64,000 nucleotides of DNA from Carposina sasakii (GCA_014607495.2 CP053148.1:7254001-7318000), one strand, 5' to 3'; positions 32,727 to 43,599 are shown, numbered from the stretch's first letter. Translations and numbers: made by a program. Notes: a model not told the origin generated them from the letters alone.

Positions 32727-33198
32727 CCAGTGACAATACGATTAGAGAGAGTTAGTGGCGTGCGAATTTCAAAACACAGTTCTTAAACACATTAAGTGCC
32801 GGCGACTACGTATTTGCTTTTTTTAGGATTTCTAGAGGTGCCGCTGGCGCTTATTTGCGTCGTCGCTTTAGGCGTTGACCTGATATCGGCACCCTTAAGA
32901 AATCTTCCGATAGCGAATATGTCAGGGCTCCAAAACTCAGGACGATGCTTAAAAACTATCCAGGACAGCCCAGGACGCACCACAAAAGCAGGACATGTCC
33001 TGGGAAAACAGGACGGTTGGCAAACCTAGAGTACCTAAAGGCCTCTTCTTCATCCAACTGCCAAGGCCAACCTATTTCACTGGTGGTCAAGTGCTTTTTG
33101 GATATCATCAGACCATCGGCGTCGTGGCCCCTCGGTCTTAAAGCTTAAAGAATTAACAATAACCATAAAAAATATCGAATAAATGTTTTTTTTTTATA

Positions 33199-33322
33199 CA
33201 GGGTGTAACAGAAAGGGTATGTTAAGCGAAAAGCTGTATAAATAGCCCACTATAGAGAACCTATTTCCAAAATTTGAGACTTGAAATCACATTTTTATTT
33301 TTCAAGATTGTATGAAAATTCA
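33199..33322 (+). mobile_element. Family A MITE, one arm only
   Basis: CAGGGTGTAACAGAAAGGG after TA matches the left arm of the palindromic element, then identity stops near 33,322 where another repeat begins. It is a truncated copy. Confidence 0.8.
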
Positions 33323-33679
33323 TTAAACTATATTAAGTGGGCTGTCATTGAATAGGTATTTAAAAATCATTATCAGTTTTCTCTCAACATTTTCGATCCG
33401 ACTGACCATTTAAGATCTATATCGATTTAAATTTGCGTAACAACCATTCTCGCATATACTCGTAAGTATTTAGACAGCAGCAGGACGAAAACTTCTTGCT
33501 GCCAAGCATGTCGAGCATGTTTCTTAAAGGCTACCTATTAGTAGCTATATTAACTAAAAAATATAATATAAGAAAACATAATTTAAAAAATCCAAAAACC
33601 CGATAGCGTAAAAAAGAACCAAACTATGTAGGTAATAATTAAAAAACTGAAAAGATGAATTGTACAATATTATTATGGA

Positions 33680-34003
33680 ACTAATGGACGCCCGCGACTC
33701 CGTCCGCGTGGACGACAGAAAAAAAACAAAATATCGAAATTTTCCGGGATAAAACATTTTCCCGGTATAAAAAGTAGCCTATATGTTAAATGGGACCTGT
33801 CACAATATATTCCTGAAAACTACATCGAAATCGGTTCGGCCGTTTCTGAGATTAGTGTGCACAAACGCACAGACAAACAGACAAAAATTCCAAAAATCAT
33901 TGTTTTGGGTACTATTGCCTTGATAAAGGTATTCTATAATATTTTTCTTATATATCTTCCATGTACAGACAGCGATCCGTTATATTTTTATTATATGTAT
34001 AGA
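33680..34003 (+). repeat. RTE-like repeat copy (CGCCCGCGACTCCGTCCGCG family)
   Basis: It begins ACTAATGGACGCCCGCGACT and includes GGGACCTGTCACAATATATT, CGGCCGTTTCTGAGATTAG and a TATGTATAGAT end. A sister copy lies at 34,626-34,936 with high similarity. Confidence 0.75.
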
Positions 34004-34170
34004 TGAATACTATTGAAGACAATAAAATATTTTCTAATGATGTAACATAAAAACTGAACAGTCGGGATCCATTATCCGACAGCCAAGCTAATATTTCAAA
34101 GGATCCTGGCTGTTTAGTTGTTAATATATTACATTATTAGAAAATATTTTATTTTCTTCAATAGTATTCA
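34004..34170. mobile_element. Short palindromic MITE
   Basis: TGAATACTATTGAAGACAAT at the left is mirrored by ATTTTCTTCAATAGTATTCA at the right. The stems continue through AAAATATTTTCTAATGATGT. The centre carries GGATCC twice and CAGCC motifs. It is 167 bp. Confidence 0.75.
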
Positions 34171-34388
34171 TTCCATAGTAATATAGAATTCTAGACCACC
34201 GGACATCTAAGTGCTTGTTTTCATCTTTTCAGTTTTTTATTATTATTACCTACATAGTTTGATTCTTTTTTACGCTGTCGGGTTTTTTGATTTTTTTTAA
34301 TTATGTTTTTTTTTCTATTTCTATTCTGAAACAATTGAATTACAATTAAATATATTTCAGTGCTTATCTCTCCCTGTTACAGAACTAC

Positions 34389-34601
34389 TTATGCTTTTAT
34401 TGAAAAAGATAAGAGTCCAAAGAATAATGGAATAGCAGCGACTATAATAATAAAAGAAGAAGAAAATTCAGATTCAATTGGAATAACATGTTGTGTATCG
34501 TAAAGAGCTTTTCGATTTTGAGCTTTGAATATAACAAAACCAATGAGTCTAAATTCAATTTCCTCAGTATTTTTGCTCATTAAAATCTGATGAGTGCACA
34601 T
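34389..34601 (-). CDS. Small predicted membrane protein, unassigned
   Basis: The frame has 70 codons from ATG 34,601 (a second ATG is at codon 8) to TAA. The product is polar and mixed at the N-terminus (SKNTEEIEFRLIGFVIFKAQ) and ends in a hydrophobic stretch (SFIIIVAAIPLFFGLLSF), as in a tail-anchored or single-span protein. It does not look like low-complexity repeat translation. It could be a host micro-protein, a retrocopy or chance. It sits between repeat elements, with a GGTAAG just upstream of the ATG on the same strand. I do not recognise a family. Confidence 0.3.
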   Translation of the reverse strand: MCTHQILMSKNTEEIEFRLIGFVIFKAQNRKALYDTQHVIPIESEFSSSFIIIVAAIPLFFGLLSFSIKA

Positions 34602-34625
34602 CTTACCTATTTCATATATTTCAAA

Positions 34626-34936
34626 ACTAGTGGACGCCCGCGACTCCGTCCGCGTGGACTACAGAAAAAACAAAAAGTCGAAATTATCCGGGATAAAAAC
34701 ATTTGGATAAAAAAGCATAAAAAGTACCCTATATGTTAAGTGGGACCTGTCACAATATATTCCTGAAAACTGCATCGAATGCGTGCACAAACGCATAGAC
34801 AAACAGACAAAAATTCCAAAAATCATCGTTTTGGGTTCTATTGCGTTGACAAAGGTCTTATATAATATTTTTATCTCACATATCTTCCATGTACAGACAG
34901 CGATCCGTTACATTTTTATTATATGTACCTATAGAT
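34626..34936 (+). repeat. RTE-like repeat copy
   Basis: It begins ACTAGTGGACGCCCGCGACT and follows the same order as 33,680-34,003, with small internal deletions. Confidence 0.75.
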
Positions 34937-35271
34937 TGTATTTTGCAAATAATTCTTTTATAACATTGTTTTACTCAAGGCTTTGTAAAATGTTATTTAT
35001 TCTGGAGATTTAGGTATTGTCAATATTCGGGTAATAGGCCAACCGACGGAGAATCTTCTGTAAAGCTTTAGTTTTTGATAATGGGTATATTACTAATCTT
35101 GCTGTGGTCAATCAGGGCTAAACACAATTTTAAAGAAAAATTTAAAAACTGATAAATTCTGTACGTTTTTGAAGGTATAACTTCTTCGTCATGAGAAATC
35201 TGTTCGATAGTCGTAGCTTTCCCATAAACATTGCTCTAGCTTTGGCGCGTTGGTCAATTTTCCTATTTTCT

Positions 35272-35577
35272 CGCGACATGGTTGGTTCCACCGTTATAAA
35301 TTCGAAAAGGTATTGGGCGTAACCAATTCTTGCCGGATTTTGTCTTTTAGCGACAAGATTACCTTATATGGTAACGAATTTAAACAAATTCGCGTATAGG
35401 CGGGGTGAAGAGGGAATTGCAATGTCATTGGACAAAACTTATTCGTCCCGCCTATGCGCAAATTTTTTCAAATTCGCCACGATACAAGGTAATCTTGCCG
35501 CTAAAAGACAGAATCTGGCAAGAATAATGGCTACGCCCAAAACCTTTTCGATTTTATAACGGTGAAACAATGTCGCG
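35272..35577. mobile_element. Fold-back MITE with ~110-bp arms
   Basis: CGCGACATGGTTGGTTCCAC at the left pairs with the right end GGTGAAACAATGTCGCG; the arms also share GCCGGATTTTGTCTTTTAGC versus GCTAAAAGACAGAATCTGGC. The loop contains a 63-codon open stretch without motifs. It is 306 bp. Confidence 0.8.
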
Positions 35578-36117
35578 GTAAAAGTATCAACAGTTGTAAT
35601 TTTTATCTACTTCCCTGATAAGCTTGTATATTCTTCTGCCTGACTTGATTATATTTCTTTGGGCTAGATTCTAATCATATTGGGATTCTCATTGCATCTT
35701 CTTCCTAATCCTATGTGCTAAGATGGCATCTTTAATCATCTTATCGCCCTGCTTAAATTTACAAGGACTCATTACAATAACAAGGAGCTTCTTTATGGCT
35801 GATTAATGGCTGTGTTTTTCTCAATCTATATTTGTTGTGCGCTTTTGTGATATTGTAAAATTAAAATTTACAGTCGTTGGCCCGCGGTTGAGTTCGTTCT
35901 CTTTGCTCATTTGCGCGCCTATAAATACCGCGTCTAGACACTTGTTGTCATCCGCATTGTGTTACTCGTCATCACTATTGAATGCAATTTTTTGTAAGCA
36001 TACAAAATACTGCGTAAACACACATTTTCTTTATTTTCGATCAATATAATGTAGATGCCCAAAAGCTTAAGTTACAAGGGAAGACTACGAACTAGTTGCA
36101 CCACATTGGGGGATGAT
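35578..36117. other. No gene recognised; isolated TATA-like motif
   Basis: CGCGCCTATAAATACCGCG at about 35,914-35,932 resembles a core promoter, with a GCATTGTG start-like context about 30 bp on. No linked coding exon is visible, so it stays tentative. Confidence 0.3.
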
Positions 36118-36469
36118 ATTTGAAGGGTCCACTGCAATAAAGATGAATGTCCAAAAATATTTAATTCTTAACCAGTAATGCCGTTCGGTCACTTGACTAT
36201 GTAGTTAAGAAATCTCGTTTACAAACTTAGCAATATCGCTTGCAGTCTCGAGATAAAATGTTTTTAACATATTGGCTACACGTCTAGAACACTCAACGTC
36301 ACAGGTGTTCACGGCAATAACGATAAATGTCCAGCGCGGGCGCCTCGCACTGACCGCCATCTTGCTGTCAAATCAGCGGCGATCCCGCCATTTCTTTTGT
36401 CAGTCTTTGTGAGTCTGGCGTTCTGTGAGGTTATGTCATACGGATTTTAGTGTTTTCTTTCTTAATGTA

Positions 36470-38257
36470 ATGACTGAAAACAACGAAATGATTCGAAATA
36501 CGAAAAAAAGAAAACAGACAGGAAGAATGAGTGATGTTTTAAAGAAACTTCGACTCCAAGGACATAAAATTGGCGATGACTGTAAGTGTAATCGTTTTAA
36601 ATGTTTTGAAATGATATGTGAAGAGCAGAGGACAAGAATAATAAGACAATTTAATAGTTTTGCGAACAGGTATGATCAAGATAATTATTTAAGCGGGCTT
36701 ATAACCGTATCTAATGTACAACGTCGTCGTCCACGAGTAGGTGAAGAAAATGCGAAATTACATAATAAATCGTACTCCTACAAGATTCGTATGATTGGGG
36801 ATGAAACTTATGAGTTACCGGTGTGTAGAAAAGCTTTTATACCCTTACATGGCATCACTGGAAGAAGACTTCAATTTCTTCAGAAATCACTGACTCAGTA
36901 TGGCATTGTCCAAAAAGATAAACGGGGGATACATGTTAAAACAAAGCTTTCTAAACAAACTACTGATTTGATGTACAAGCAAATCGACACTCTAAAAACA
37001 ATTCATGGTAAACAAGGCCACTATAATTTACGAGAAAGTCAAAAAATATATCTGTCGGATGAGTTAAACTTGTCTAAGATTCACAAAATGTATAATGAAA
37101 AGAATCAAAATAACAAAGTATCATACGAAACATATCGCAACTTTTTCAACAAAAATTTCAACATATCATTCGGTTATCCCAGGATGGATACATGTTCGAC
37201 TTGCGATGAATTTCAGGCTGAGAAAAAACATTTTGAAATTAAGATTGCTTCTCTTCCTGATGGCCAAGAAAAATCTCAGATTTTGTCTCAACTTCGAAGG
37301 CTCGAAATTGAAAACTTAGCACACAAAAAGAGAGCTGAAGTTTTTTATGATAAAAAAAGAAAAGCTCGTTTGAGAGCTAGGCAAGATGTCACAACAATAG
37401 CGATTGCAATGGATTTCTCAAAAAATCTTCCTGTACCGAACATAACTACAAACGATGTATATTACAAAAGACAGCTGAGTTATTACATGTTTAATGTTCA
37501 TGTGCTTGCTGATTCCTCATCTTATTTTTTCGCTTACGATGAGAGTATTGGAAAAAAAGGATCAGACGATGTGGCCTCTCATCTGTTTCATTTCATATTT
37601 AATGAAATGGAGGTACAGGTCAAGACTCTTATAATTTTTTGTGACTCGTGTGGTGGTCAAAATAAAAATTATACCATCTTTAGAATGTTACACTACATAG
37701 TTCACTGCTGCAATCGCTTAGAATCTGTCACAGTTATCTTCCCGATAAGAGGGCACTCTTACATGGAGTGCGATCGTAACATGGCCTACTTAAATCAAAA
37801 GGCTAGGATTGAACTTCCTAAAGAATGGGCTGAACATTTGCGTGGAGCTCGACAGAGACCGAAACCTTTCAATGTCATCGAATGCTCACAAGATGCATTC
37901 AAGGACTGGACTGCATTTCTGAAACCATTTTACAAAAAAACTTGTCCATTTCCCATAAGACCTGTGCGTGAATTTAGAGTCCAGGAAGAACACCCACGGC
38001 TCATGTTTCACAGAAATTTTAATAATAGTCCATGGGAATCAAGTGTGGTCAATACACCAGTTTCTTTTCGGTCTATGAAGGCAGATAATGAGGGCGAATT
38101 CAAATTACCTGGTTTGGCTTATAAAGAGAAGGTGCCCATATCAACAGCAAAATATAACGACCTGCAGTTCCTGAAAAAGTTCTGTAGGCCTGAAACGAGA
38201 CGTTATTTCGATGAACTTCCTCATGCTGCAAATATTAAAGAATCAGAAGTTAATTAA
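36470..38257 (+). CDS. Transposase-like protein with D-D-E/D core
   Basis: The first ATG in frame is at 36,470, giving 595 residues; the open frame extends upstream to a GTG at 36,425, which is not needed. The N-terminus is basic (NTKKRKQTGR) and has a Cys cluster CKCNRFKC (38-45). A second Cys pair CSTC is at 242-245 before a charged coiled-coil-like stretch. The putative catalytic core has MDFSKNLPVP (Asp315), FCDSCGGQNKN (Asp392) and RGHSYMECDRNMA (Glu433/Asp435). These motifs match a large arthropod family annotated only as proteins of unknown function, with an RNase H-like fold by inference. Expected role is cutting and joining at the flanking inverted repeats. The frame is free of lesions. 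A polyadenylation signal follows at 38,432. Confidence 0.8.
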   Translation: MTENNEMIRNTKKRKQTGRMSDVLKKLRLQGHKIGDDCKCNRFKCFEMICEEQRTRIIRQFNSFANRYDQDNYLSGLITVSNVQRRRPRVGEENAKLHNKSYSYKIRMIGDETYELPVCRKAFIPLHGITGRRLQFLQKSLTQYGIVQKDKRGIHVKTKLSKQTTDLMYKQIDTLKTIHGKQGHYNLRESQKIYLSDELNLSKIHKMYNEKNQNNKVSYETYRNFFNKNFNISFGYPRMDTCSTCDEFQAEKKHFEIKIASLPDGQEKSQILSQLRRLEIENLAHKKRAEVFYDKKRKARLRARQDVTTIAIAMDFSKNLPVPNITTNDVYYKRQLSYYMFNVHVLADSSSYFFAYDESIGKKGSDDVASHLFHFIFNEMEVQVKTLIIFCDSCGGQNKNYTIFRMLHYIVHCCNRLESVTVIFPIRGHSYMECDRNMAYLNQKARIELPKEWAEHLRGARQRPKPFNVIECSQDAFKDWTAFLKPFYKKTCPFPIRPVREFRVQEEHPRLMFHRNFNNSPWESSVVNTPVSFRSMKADNEGEFKLPGLAYKEKVPISTAKYNDLQFLKKFCRPETRRYFDELPHAANIKESEVN

Positions 38258-38431
38258 AACAGTCATTTGGACACCTATCATTATTGACTGTCAACGCAGT
38301 GTGGACAGTGCTCATTATAGTCCAGAGTTTTAAAGACTTACTTAAGATTACATTATTTTTAGTTAGTTTATAATACTCTAAGAATGATTATTTTCCAAAG
38401 AAACAATACATGATACATATACTTTAACTTT

Positions 38432-38437
38432 AATAAA
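38432..38437 (+). terminator. Polyadenylation signal of the transposase gene
   Basis: AATAAA lies 175 bp after the stop codon and inside the transposon's right end, so the transcript would end within the element. Confidence 0.5.
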
Positions 38438-38555
38438 CAATAATTTTATTATCTTCAGGTCTGAGTTTTTTTACACCGTTTATAAATTTAAAACCCAATT
38501 ATCTTAAAACGAAATACAAAGGACATTCATCATTATTGCAGTGGACCCTTCATTT

Positions 38556-39365
38556 GTAAATATGACACCTTAGGCGCTTTGCCATTATTTTGACATTGCA
38601 AGTACCTACACCTATATTAGTATAGTCAATATCAGTGAGGGTTGCGTTCATCTAAGTTGCGAACCGACAGCATTTTTTAAATTAGTACACTAGACTCTGC
38701 TCTGTCAATTTCAAATTGAAGCGTATACAACACCTATTTTAATACACAGGAGTTGTATACACGCCTATGTTAACGGCACAAGTACCTTCGCTGGGTCCGA
38801 GTTCAGTGCCTCGGCATGTTTTTTACGTTGGGCTCGACTACAACAAATTCGTGCATGGAAGAAAACTAGTCTTTACAGCCTAGATGATATGGCGGTCTTA
38901 GCAGTTGAATGCGTGAATATCAAGGTTATGTATATTGTGGCAAGTTCAGGGGTACAGTACCATCCTTGTTAGCGGTTGGAACGCGACACGTCTAACCGGA
39001 CGCAGACGCGCAGAGTCCGTGGAGTCCACTCTTTCTGTCGCGGGATGGCGCGGAATCAAAAACTTCCCAATTGATCTGGGGCTTTTCAGTATTGATCGGT
39101 CGCATGGGTTAGTAGTCGATTCGTGCGAATCGACTACTAAGCCGGTCGCATAGTTATTAATCATGTTTATTTATAGGGTTTTCTGTCAGAAATGCATGAA
39201 GTCTCTCCATTTTACACCTTAGCTTTTTATCTTTTCTCGGTCTGTAGGCAGGTACCACTAATATTTTGTCGGTAAGTTTATTATGCTGGAGTGGAAATCC
39301 TCAATTCCGAATTCAAAATATTCTTTAACTCTTATTAAGTTATAAATTATTTATGTTGTTTTTAA
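38556..39365. other. No gene recognised, except a perfect palindrome
   Basis: The region is unassigned. A 15-bp perfect inverted repeat with a 2-base centre is at 39,109-39,140, and is listed separately. Confidence 0.4.
39109..39140. repeat. Near-perfect 32-bp palindrome
   Basis: TTAGTAGTCGATTCG is followed by TG and then its exact complement. The flanks carry a direct GGTCGCAT repeat on each side (about 39,098 and 39,144). It could be a protein-binding dyad or an RNA hairpin; no element boundary was found. Confidence 0.8.
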
Positions 39366-39510
39366 CCCCCGACGCAAAAACGACGGGGTGTTATAAGTTT
39401 AACGTGTCTCTCTCTCTCTGTGTGTATGTAAATGTGTATGTGTCTGTCTGTGGCATCGTAGCTCCCAAACGGATGATCTGATTTTAATGCGGTTTTTTTT
39501 GTTTGAAAAG
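39366..39510 (+). repeat. Common dispersed repeat (TAACCCCCGACGCAAAAAC)
   Basis: The phrase AACCCCCGACGCAAAAACGA followed by a TCTCTCTCTGTGTGT microsatellite and CCAAACGGATGATCTGATTT is a familiar insect dispersed repeat, recognised from memory. It is non-coding. Confidence 0.45.
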
Positions 39511-40089
39511 TATATCAGTCGAGAGTGTTCTTCAGTTCAGGTCTTCAAGGTCATCAGGTCGTTTATTAGGTGTGATAGGAATGTTACACGCTCAGTTTGC
39601 TTGCAAGCATATGTGGGATCTGACATTTGAAACACTAATGTCTTCTGGAATCACTGAGCTGGTCTGCTGTTAGGGCTCGAAGATAGGAGACGTAACCCTG
39701 GTCTACCTTTTAGTAAACCCATCGAGTTTTGGGCTCGTTTAATTTGTCTTGACTGGTTCTCTTCATGTTTCTAATTGACGAGGACCTGATGCTGGAAATA
39801 GGATGTGGCGGATGAAACCCTGGAATGCCGGAATGAAACGGATAAACCGATTTATATTTTTGCTGAAAATCTAGAATGACCAAAGTTTAATCTTTATTGT
39901 TTCTTAATCTCTGCAATTCTCCCAGAGCCAGTTTGTCATAAGGATTGTTAAACAGCTTCCTTTGGTCGAGATCGCATATAGCGACCCCATCTAAACTTTT
40001 TACGCGGCGAAAAATAAAAGAAATTAAATGAAAGAATGAAAAATTAAGGAGCTTCTTCAAAAAGCATGAAATAAAAAATTAAATAAAAA

Positions 40090-40275
40090 ATTTAAAAAAC
40101 CCCCGACCCAAAAAAAACGTAACGGGTCGATGTTTGTGCACCCTAATCTCAGAAATGACTCAACCGATTTCGATGAAGTTTTCAGGAATATGTTGTGGCA
40201 GGTTCCACTTAACATTTAGGATACTTTTTATCCCGGGAAACTCCACGCGGGTGGAGTCGCGGGCGTCCACTAGTT
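40090..40275 (-). repeat. RTE-like repeat copy, reverse
   Basis: On the minus strand it reads ACTAGTGGACGCCCGCGACT first and runs through GGGATAAAAAG and CCGATTTCGATG-like phrases. It matches 34,626-34,936 in order. Confidence 0.7.
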
Positions 40276-40554
40276 AAGAATAAGTGCTCATGCTGGAACC
40301 CAAATACTGTTGTACGAATTGCAAAAACGTTCCGTAAAAGTGATGCTAATAAATAATATTACGCACGCCAAAAAAAAAAACAACCATTTTTAAAATTTGT
40401 ATTGTAATATTATACCTCGCACTGTAAATAAATTAACAATTGAATTGTATCAGGCGTCACTATTCAGAAGTTCAAATCTCTATTGAGGGATCGCCCGCCA
40501 CAGAACTAACATAGATAGAACTAACATGGAAAACTAATACTGATGATGCCACGG

Positions 40555-40733
40555 GTGTTGGCGAAACATATGTCGATTAAAGTTTTAATTGGTTTTCGGA
40601 TTAGCAGCTATGTATTTATGGTTGCATGCTAGGTGCTTGGATCTGGCTTCTCGTTGCGACTGTAGTGTCTTGTGTTCGTGATCATGAGTAGGCAGATCCG
40701 AGGGTCAGCGGAGGGTATAGGGCCCGGTAGCTC
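40555..40733 (+). repeat. Half copy of fold-back family C
   Basis: GGCGAAACATATG, GCATGCTAGGTGCTTGGATC and GGGTATAGGGCCCGG match the right half of 27,883-28,404. The left half is missing. Confidence 0.7.
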
Positions 40734-40774
40734 AAAAGAGAAATAAATTAACAGTTTGATTGTTTGAATAAGTT

Positions 40775-40923
40775 CAATCTGTATTTTTAAAATATCGATA
40801 CGAACAGCATTGGCCCGACCATGGCAAAACTTGTGCAAATATATACGTAAAATACCAATCTGTATTTAAAAAAAAATATCGATACGAACAGCATTGGCCC
40901 GACCATGGCAAAACTTGTGCAAA
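40775..40923 (+). repeat. 81-bp tandem duplication
   Basis: Two units starting CAATCTGTATTT at 40,775 and 40,856 share AATATCGATACGAACAGCAT and CCGACCATGGCAAAACTTGT. Differences are mainly in an A-run. Confidence 0.85.
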
Positions 40924-41017
40924 ATGAACTGTCAAACTAGTCTCTCGATTTATGGTTTCGAGTATATAGGTAGTTAAAACATATTTTTCACATCGGTGAC
41001 GGTGAATGCTAGAAGAT

Positions 41018-41160
41018 GGGCGTTTTCCACTAGACGACACGACATTTCGTCATCTGGGAGGCCGTGTCGTAGGTCGTGTCGTCTAGTAGGAAAACGAGCC
41101 ATACTATTTAATACATTTTTACTTCCAAAAAAGCCGTGGTCGTCTAGTGGAAAAACGCCC
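41018..41160. mobile_element. Small MITE with GGGCGTTTTCCACTAGACGAC ends
   Basis: The left end at 41,018-41,037 is mirrored by CGTCTAGTGGAAAAACGCCC at 41,141-41,160, with GAT on both sides (41,015-41,017 and 41,161-41,163). The interior repeats CGTGTCGTCTAGTAGGAAAA, so the end motif recurs inside. It is 143 bp. Confidence 0.75.
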
Positions 41161-41164
41161 GATC

Positions 41165-43595
41165 ACGATCTAATGCTCATATGTACCTCAGATTTATTGT
41201 TTAATATTTTTTATAAGGACATATCTCTAATCACAATTAGCGTAGCGTATTATAATAATTATAGCGTAGTGGTATAATTATCATACCATATAATTATTAG
41301 ATTTTAATCACTCCATTACTCCATTTCTGGCTACTCCATACATATGAAAACGTGACAACGACAAGAAGCTTATAGGTACTATTTCCGTAAACTCGACAAA
41401 GGGATGAGAATGCTATTTTCTCGGTGGCATATAGTCAGCAGAACTGCATTAAACATCATCTTTCGTGTGTAGTTTTGGTTGTTTGTGTATGTTTGTCGAT
41501 CGCGGAGCAACGCGCGGCCGTGACGCGCGGCGCTGCTGCACCCTGGCCGTACACCGAGCAAGGTCGACCGCCTCTATCCATCCTTGCCTCTACTTTACTG
41601 GCGACTTTAAACGTATGTGCACAAAGCTAAAGTTACAAGACAAGAAATTATAAACGATCGACAACCCAAGGAATCTTTAATGAATCCTATTTATAAAGAT
41701 GCCATGGTAAAGGTCCAAAATGGGATAAACGTCGGCGTTTCGCTTTATTCATTTTATTTTCATACTTGTTTATAAGAAAAATATGCATTAATACGAGTAC
41801 CTATGGTTTGTAAAAGAAAAGGTTATAATGAATGCATGTTTGTGATGAAGTAAATTTATAACGGACTTGTCGTTTAAAATCGGATTAGGTGCGTTTGCAA
41901 CAACGAAGCGACCATAAAATGTTCGTATGAAATATGCGACTCTAACTTGCAATAAAAAACTCGAAAATTCGAATACTAATGAATCGAGTGAAATTAGTTT
42001 CACGTATCCTCGATTCGAGAGAAAACGAAAATGAAGTTCAGGCTTTTAGCTGTAGCTTTATTATTAAAAGTGGCATTCGCTTCTTTTTTATCTCGGCAAC
42101 AGAGTTTTCCAGGAAAATCATAACAGACGCGAAACTGACTTAGCGTTCCTAAAAAGTTCTCGAAAGGTCTCAAAAAAAAAGAAATCATTATGATAATTGT
42201 TATAACTAGCTTGATAGCTCGTTTCACGAGGAAGTGGACGAAAGTTTTTGAAATATAAAGATAAGTTGCGGAAAATAACGAATTATCATCGTAAATATCC
42301 AGATGTATGACGTTGATTTTAAATTCTCACCCAAAGGGGTATTTGACTTTTACTTGTTTTAAGACTTTTAACCCAAAAGAGCCGGATATGGGCATTCCGT
42401 GTCAGTATCTACCTATAATGAAGTCTCCTGACAGAGGCGTGTCAAGCCTTTATAACATCAGAATTCAAACACCAACAGTATTACACTCGTATTTTTTGGA
42501 TGGTAACCTTTGCGGGCACTTGGTTGAGGTTGTAGTACTTTTTCTATGACATAAGAGTTCTGTTATTATAGAGTTTCAAGAGATTGTATTTCATTTCATT
42601 TATTCACCAGTTTGTTACACCTTGGTAAGTCATAATATACAATCATTATTCCATAATATGTCATACAATCTATCTTTGACTACTACTCCTGATTACAAAT
42701 CATAAAACGACCATTTCATATATTCATCTATGTTATAGAATGAAGTTAGAGAATTTTTTAAATTTTATATTTGAAAGTATTAAAGGGGAGTTGTGAAATT
42801 TTTGCAGTTAGTTCGTTGTACATGGCAATCTTTAAACAAATACCCTGTTTATAAGGTTTAACGAGTCGGGTTCCTGGTATATACAGCTTATGGTATATAG
42901 TATAATATAAAAGTAGATGGCAGTGTCCGTGACATTGACCGTCCGTTTGTATTTGTGAAAATCCATTTTCCTCGTGTAGTCATTCTTGTTCAGATGAATT
43001 TCCAGAAGAGAGTTCAATATAAACAGTGATACAACAGTCAATATTTTTGTTTTCTTAAAATCGCTCTAACTGAAGTTAATCATTGCAGTCCATGTATACC
43101 TATATATAATTCTTATTGACCTCTTCTGACAGATGCGAACTTTCTCAAGTATGTATAGGATTTGATAGGGATTGAGATGAAAGTATATGTTAGATGATAT
43201 AAAGGTTAGAGTAAAAATTAAGGATATTTGAAAATGGCACATTATTTAACCTCACAGGATTTACTACTAAAACGTTTCAGTAAGGAGAAAAGTTAAGTAA
43301 ATGAAACAGTTTTATTAACGTGGTTTACTCCAGAAATACGAGGAACTACGTGATTAAAACACAGTGTAGATAGTAAATTGTTTCCCTTTAAGCCGAACTT
43401 GCGGTTGCAAATATCTAGCGGGGAATGCAAATTTTATTTCTTATTTGAAAGATGCCGTCGTTAAAGCTGCCTGGATTCCACAACCTCCACCAAAGCGTTG
43501 AGGATAAACGATTTGCTTATAATGCTTTACTAGTAATTATATATGCGTCATTGTCCTTTTGGTTTCGGCAAAATGGAATGGCTCCACCCCATGTC
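41165..43595. other. No gene recognised
   Basis: Mostly AT-rich. A GC-rich spot at 41,500-41,560 (CGCGGCCGTGACGCGCGG) lies in a 68-codon open stretch that begins with GTG and has a hydrophobic start; this is not enough to call a gene. Confidence 0.4.
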
Positions 43596-43599
43596 TATC

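Larger units (their letters stand above)
33326..34310. mobile_element. Nested fold-back element
   Basis: The left part (33,326-33,600) repeats 21,582-21,860. Arms at 33,577-33,659 and 34,220-34,305 are reverse complements (for example AAAACCCGATAGCGTAAAA versus TTTTTTACGCTGTCGGGTTT). The arms enclose an RTE-like repeat (33,680-34,003) and a smaller palindromic element (34,004-34,170). Confidence 0.7.
36122..38551 (+). mobile_element. Autonomous DNA transposon, probably Sola-like
   Basis: The terminal inverted repeats are 31 bp: GAAGGGTCCACTGCAATAA then GATGAATGTCC after one variable base, with a single mismatch between ends. The flanks ATTT at 36,118-36,121 and 38,552-38,555 form a 4-bp target duplication. 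A 4-bp duplication together with an unusual DDE/D-type protein suits the Sola superfamily. A subterminal partial repeat of the end sequence (GGCAATAACGATAAATGTCC) is at about 36,312-36,331 and may be a second transposase site. The 2,430-bp element is complete and contains one intact gene, so it may be active or recently so. Confidence 0.8.
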
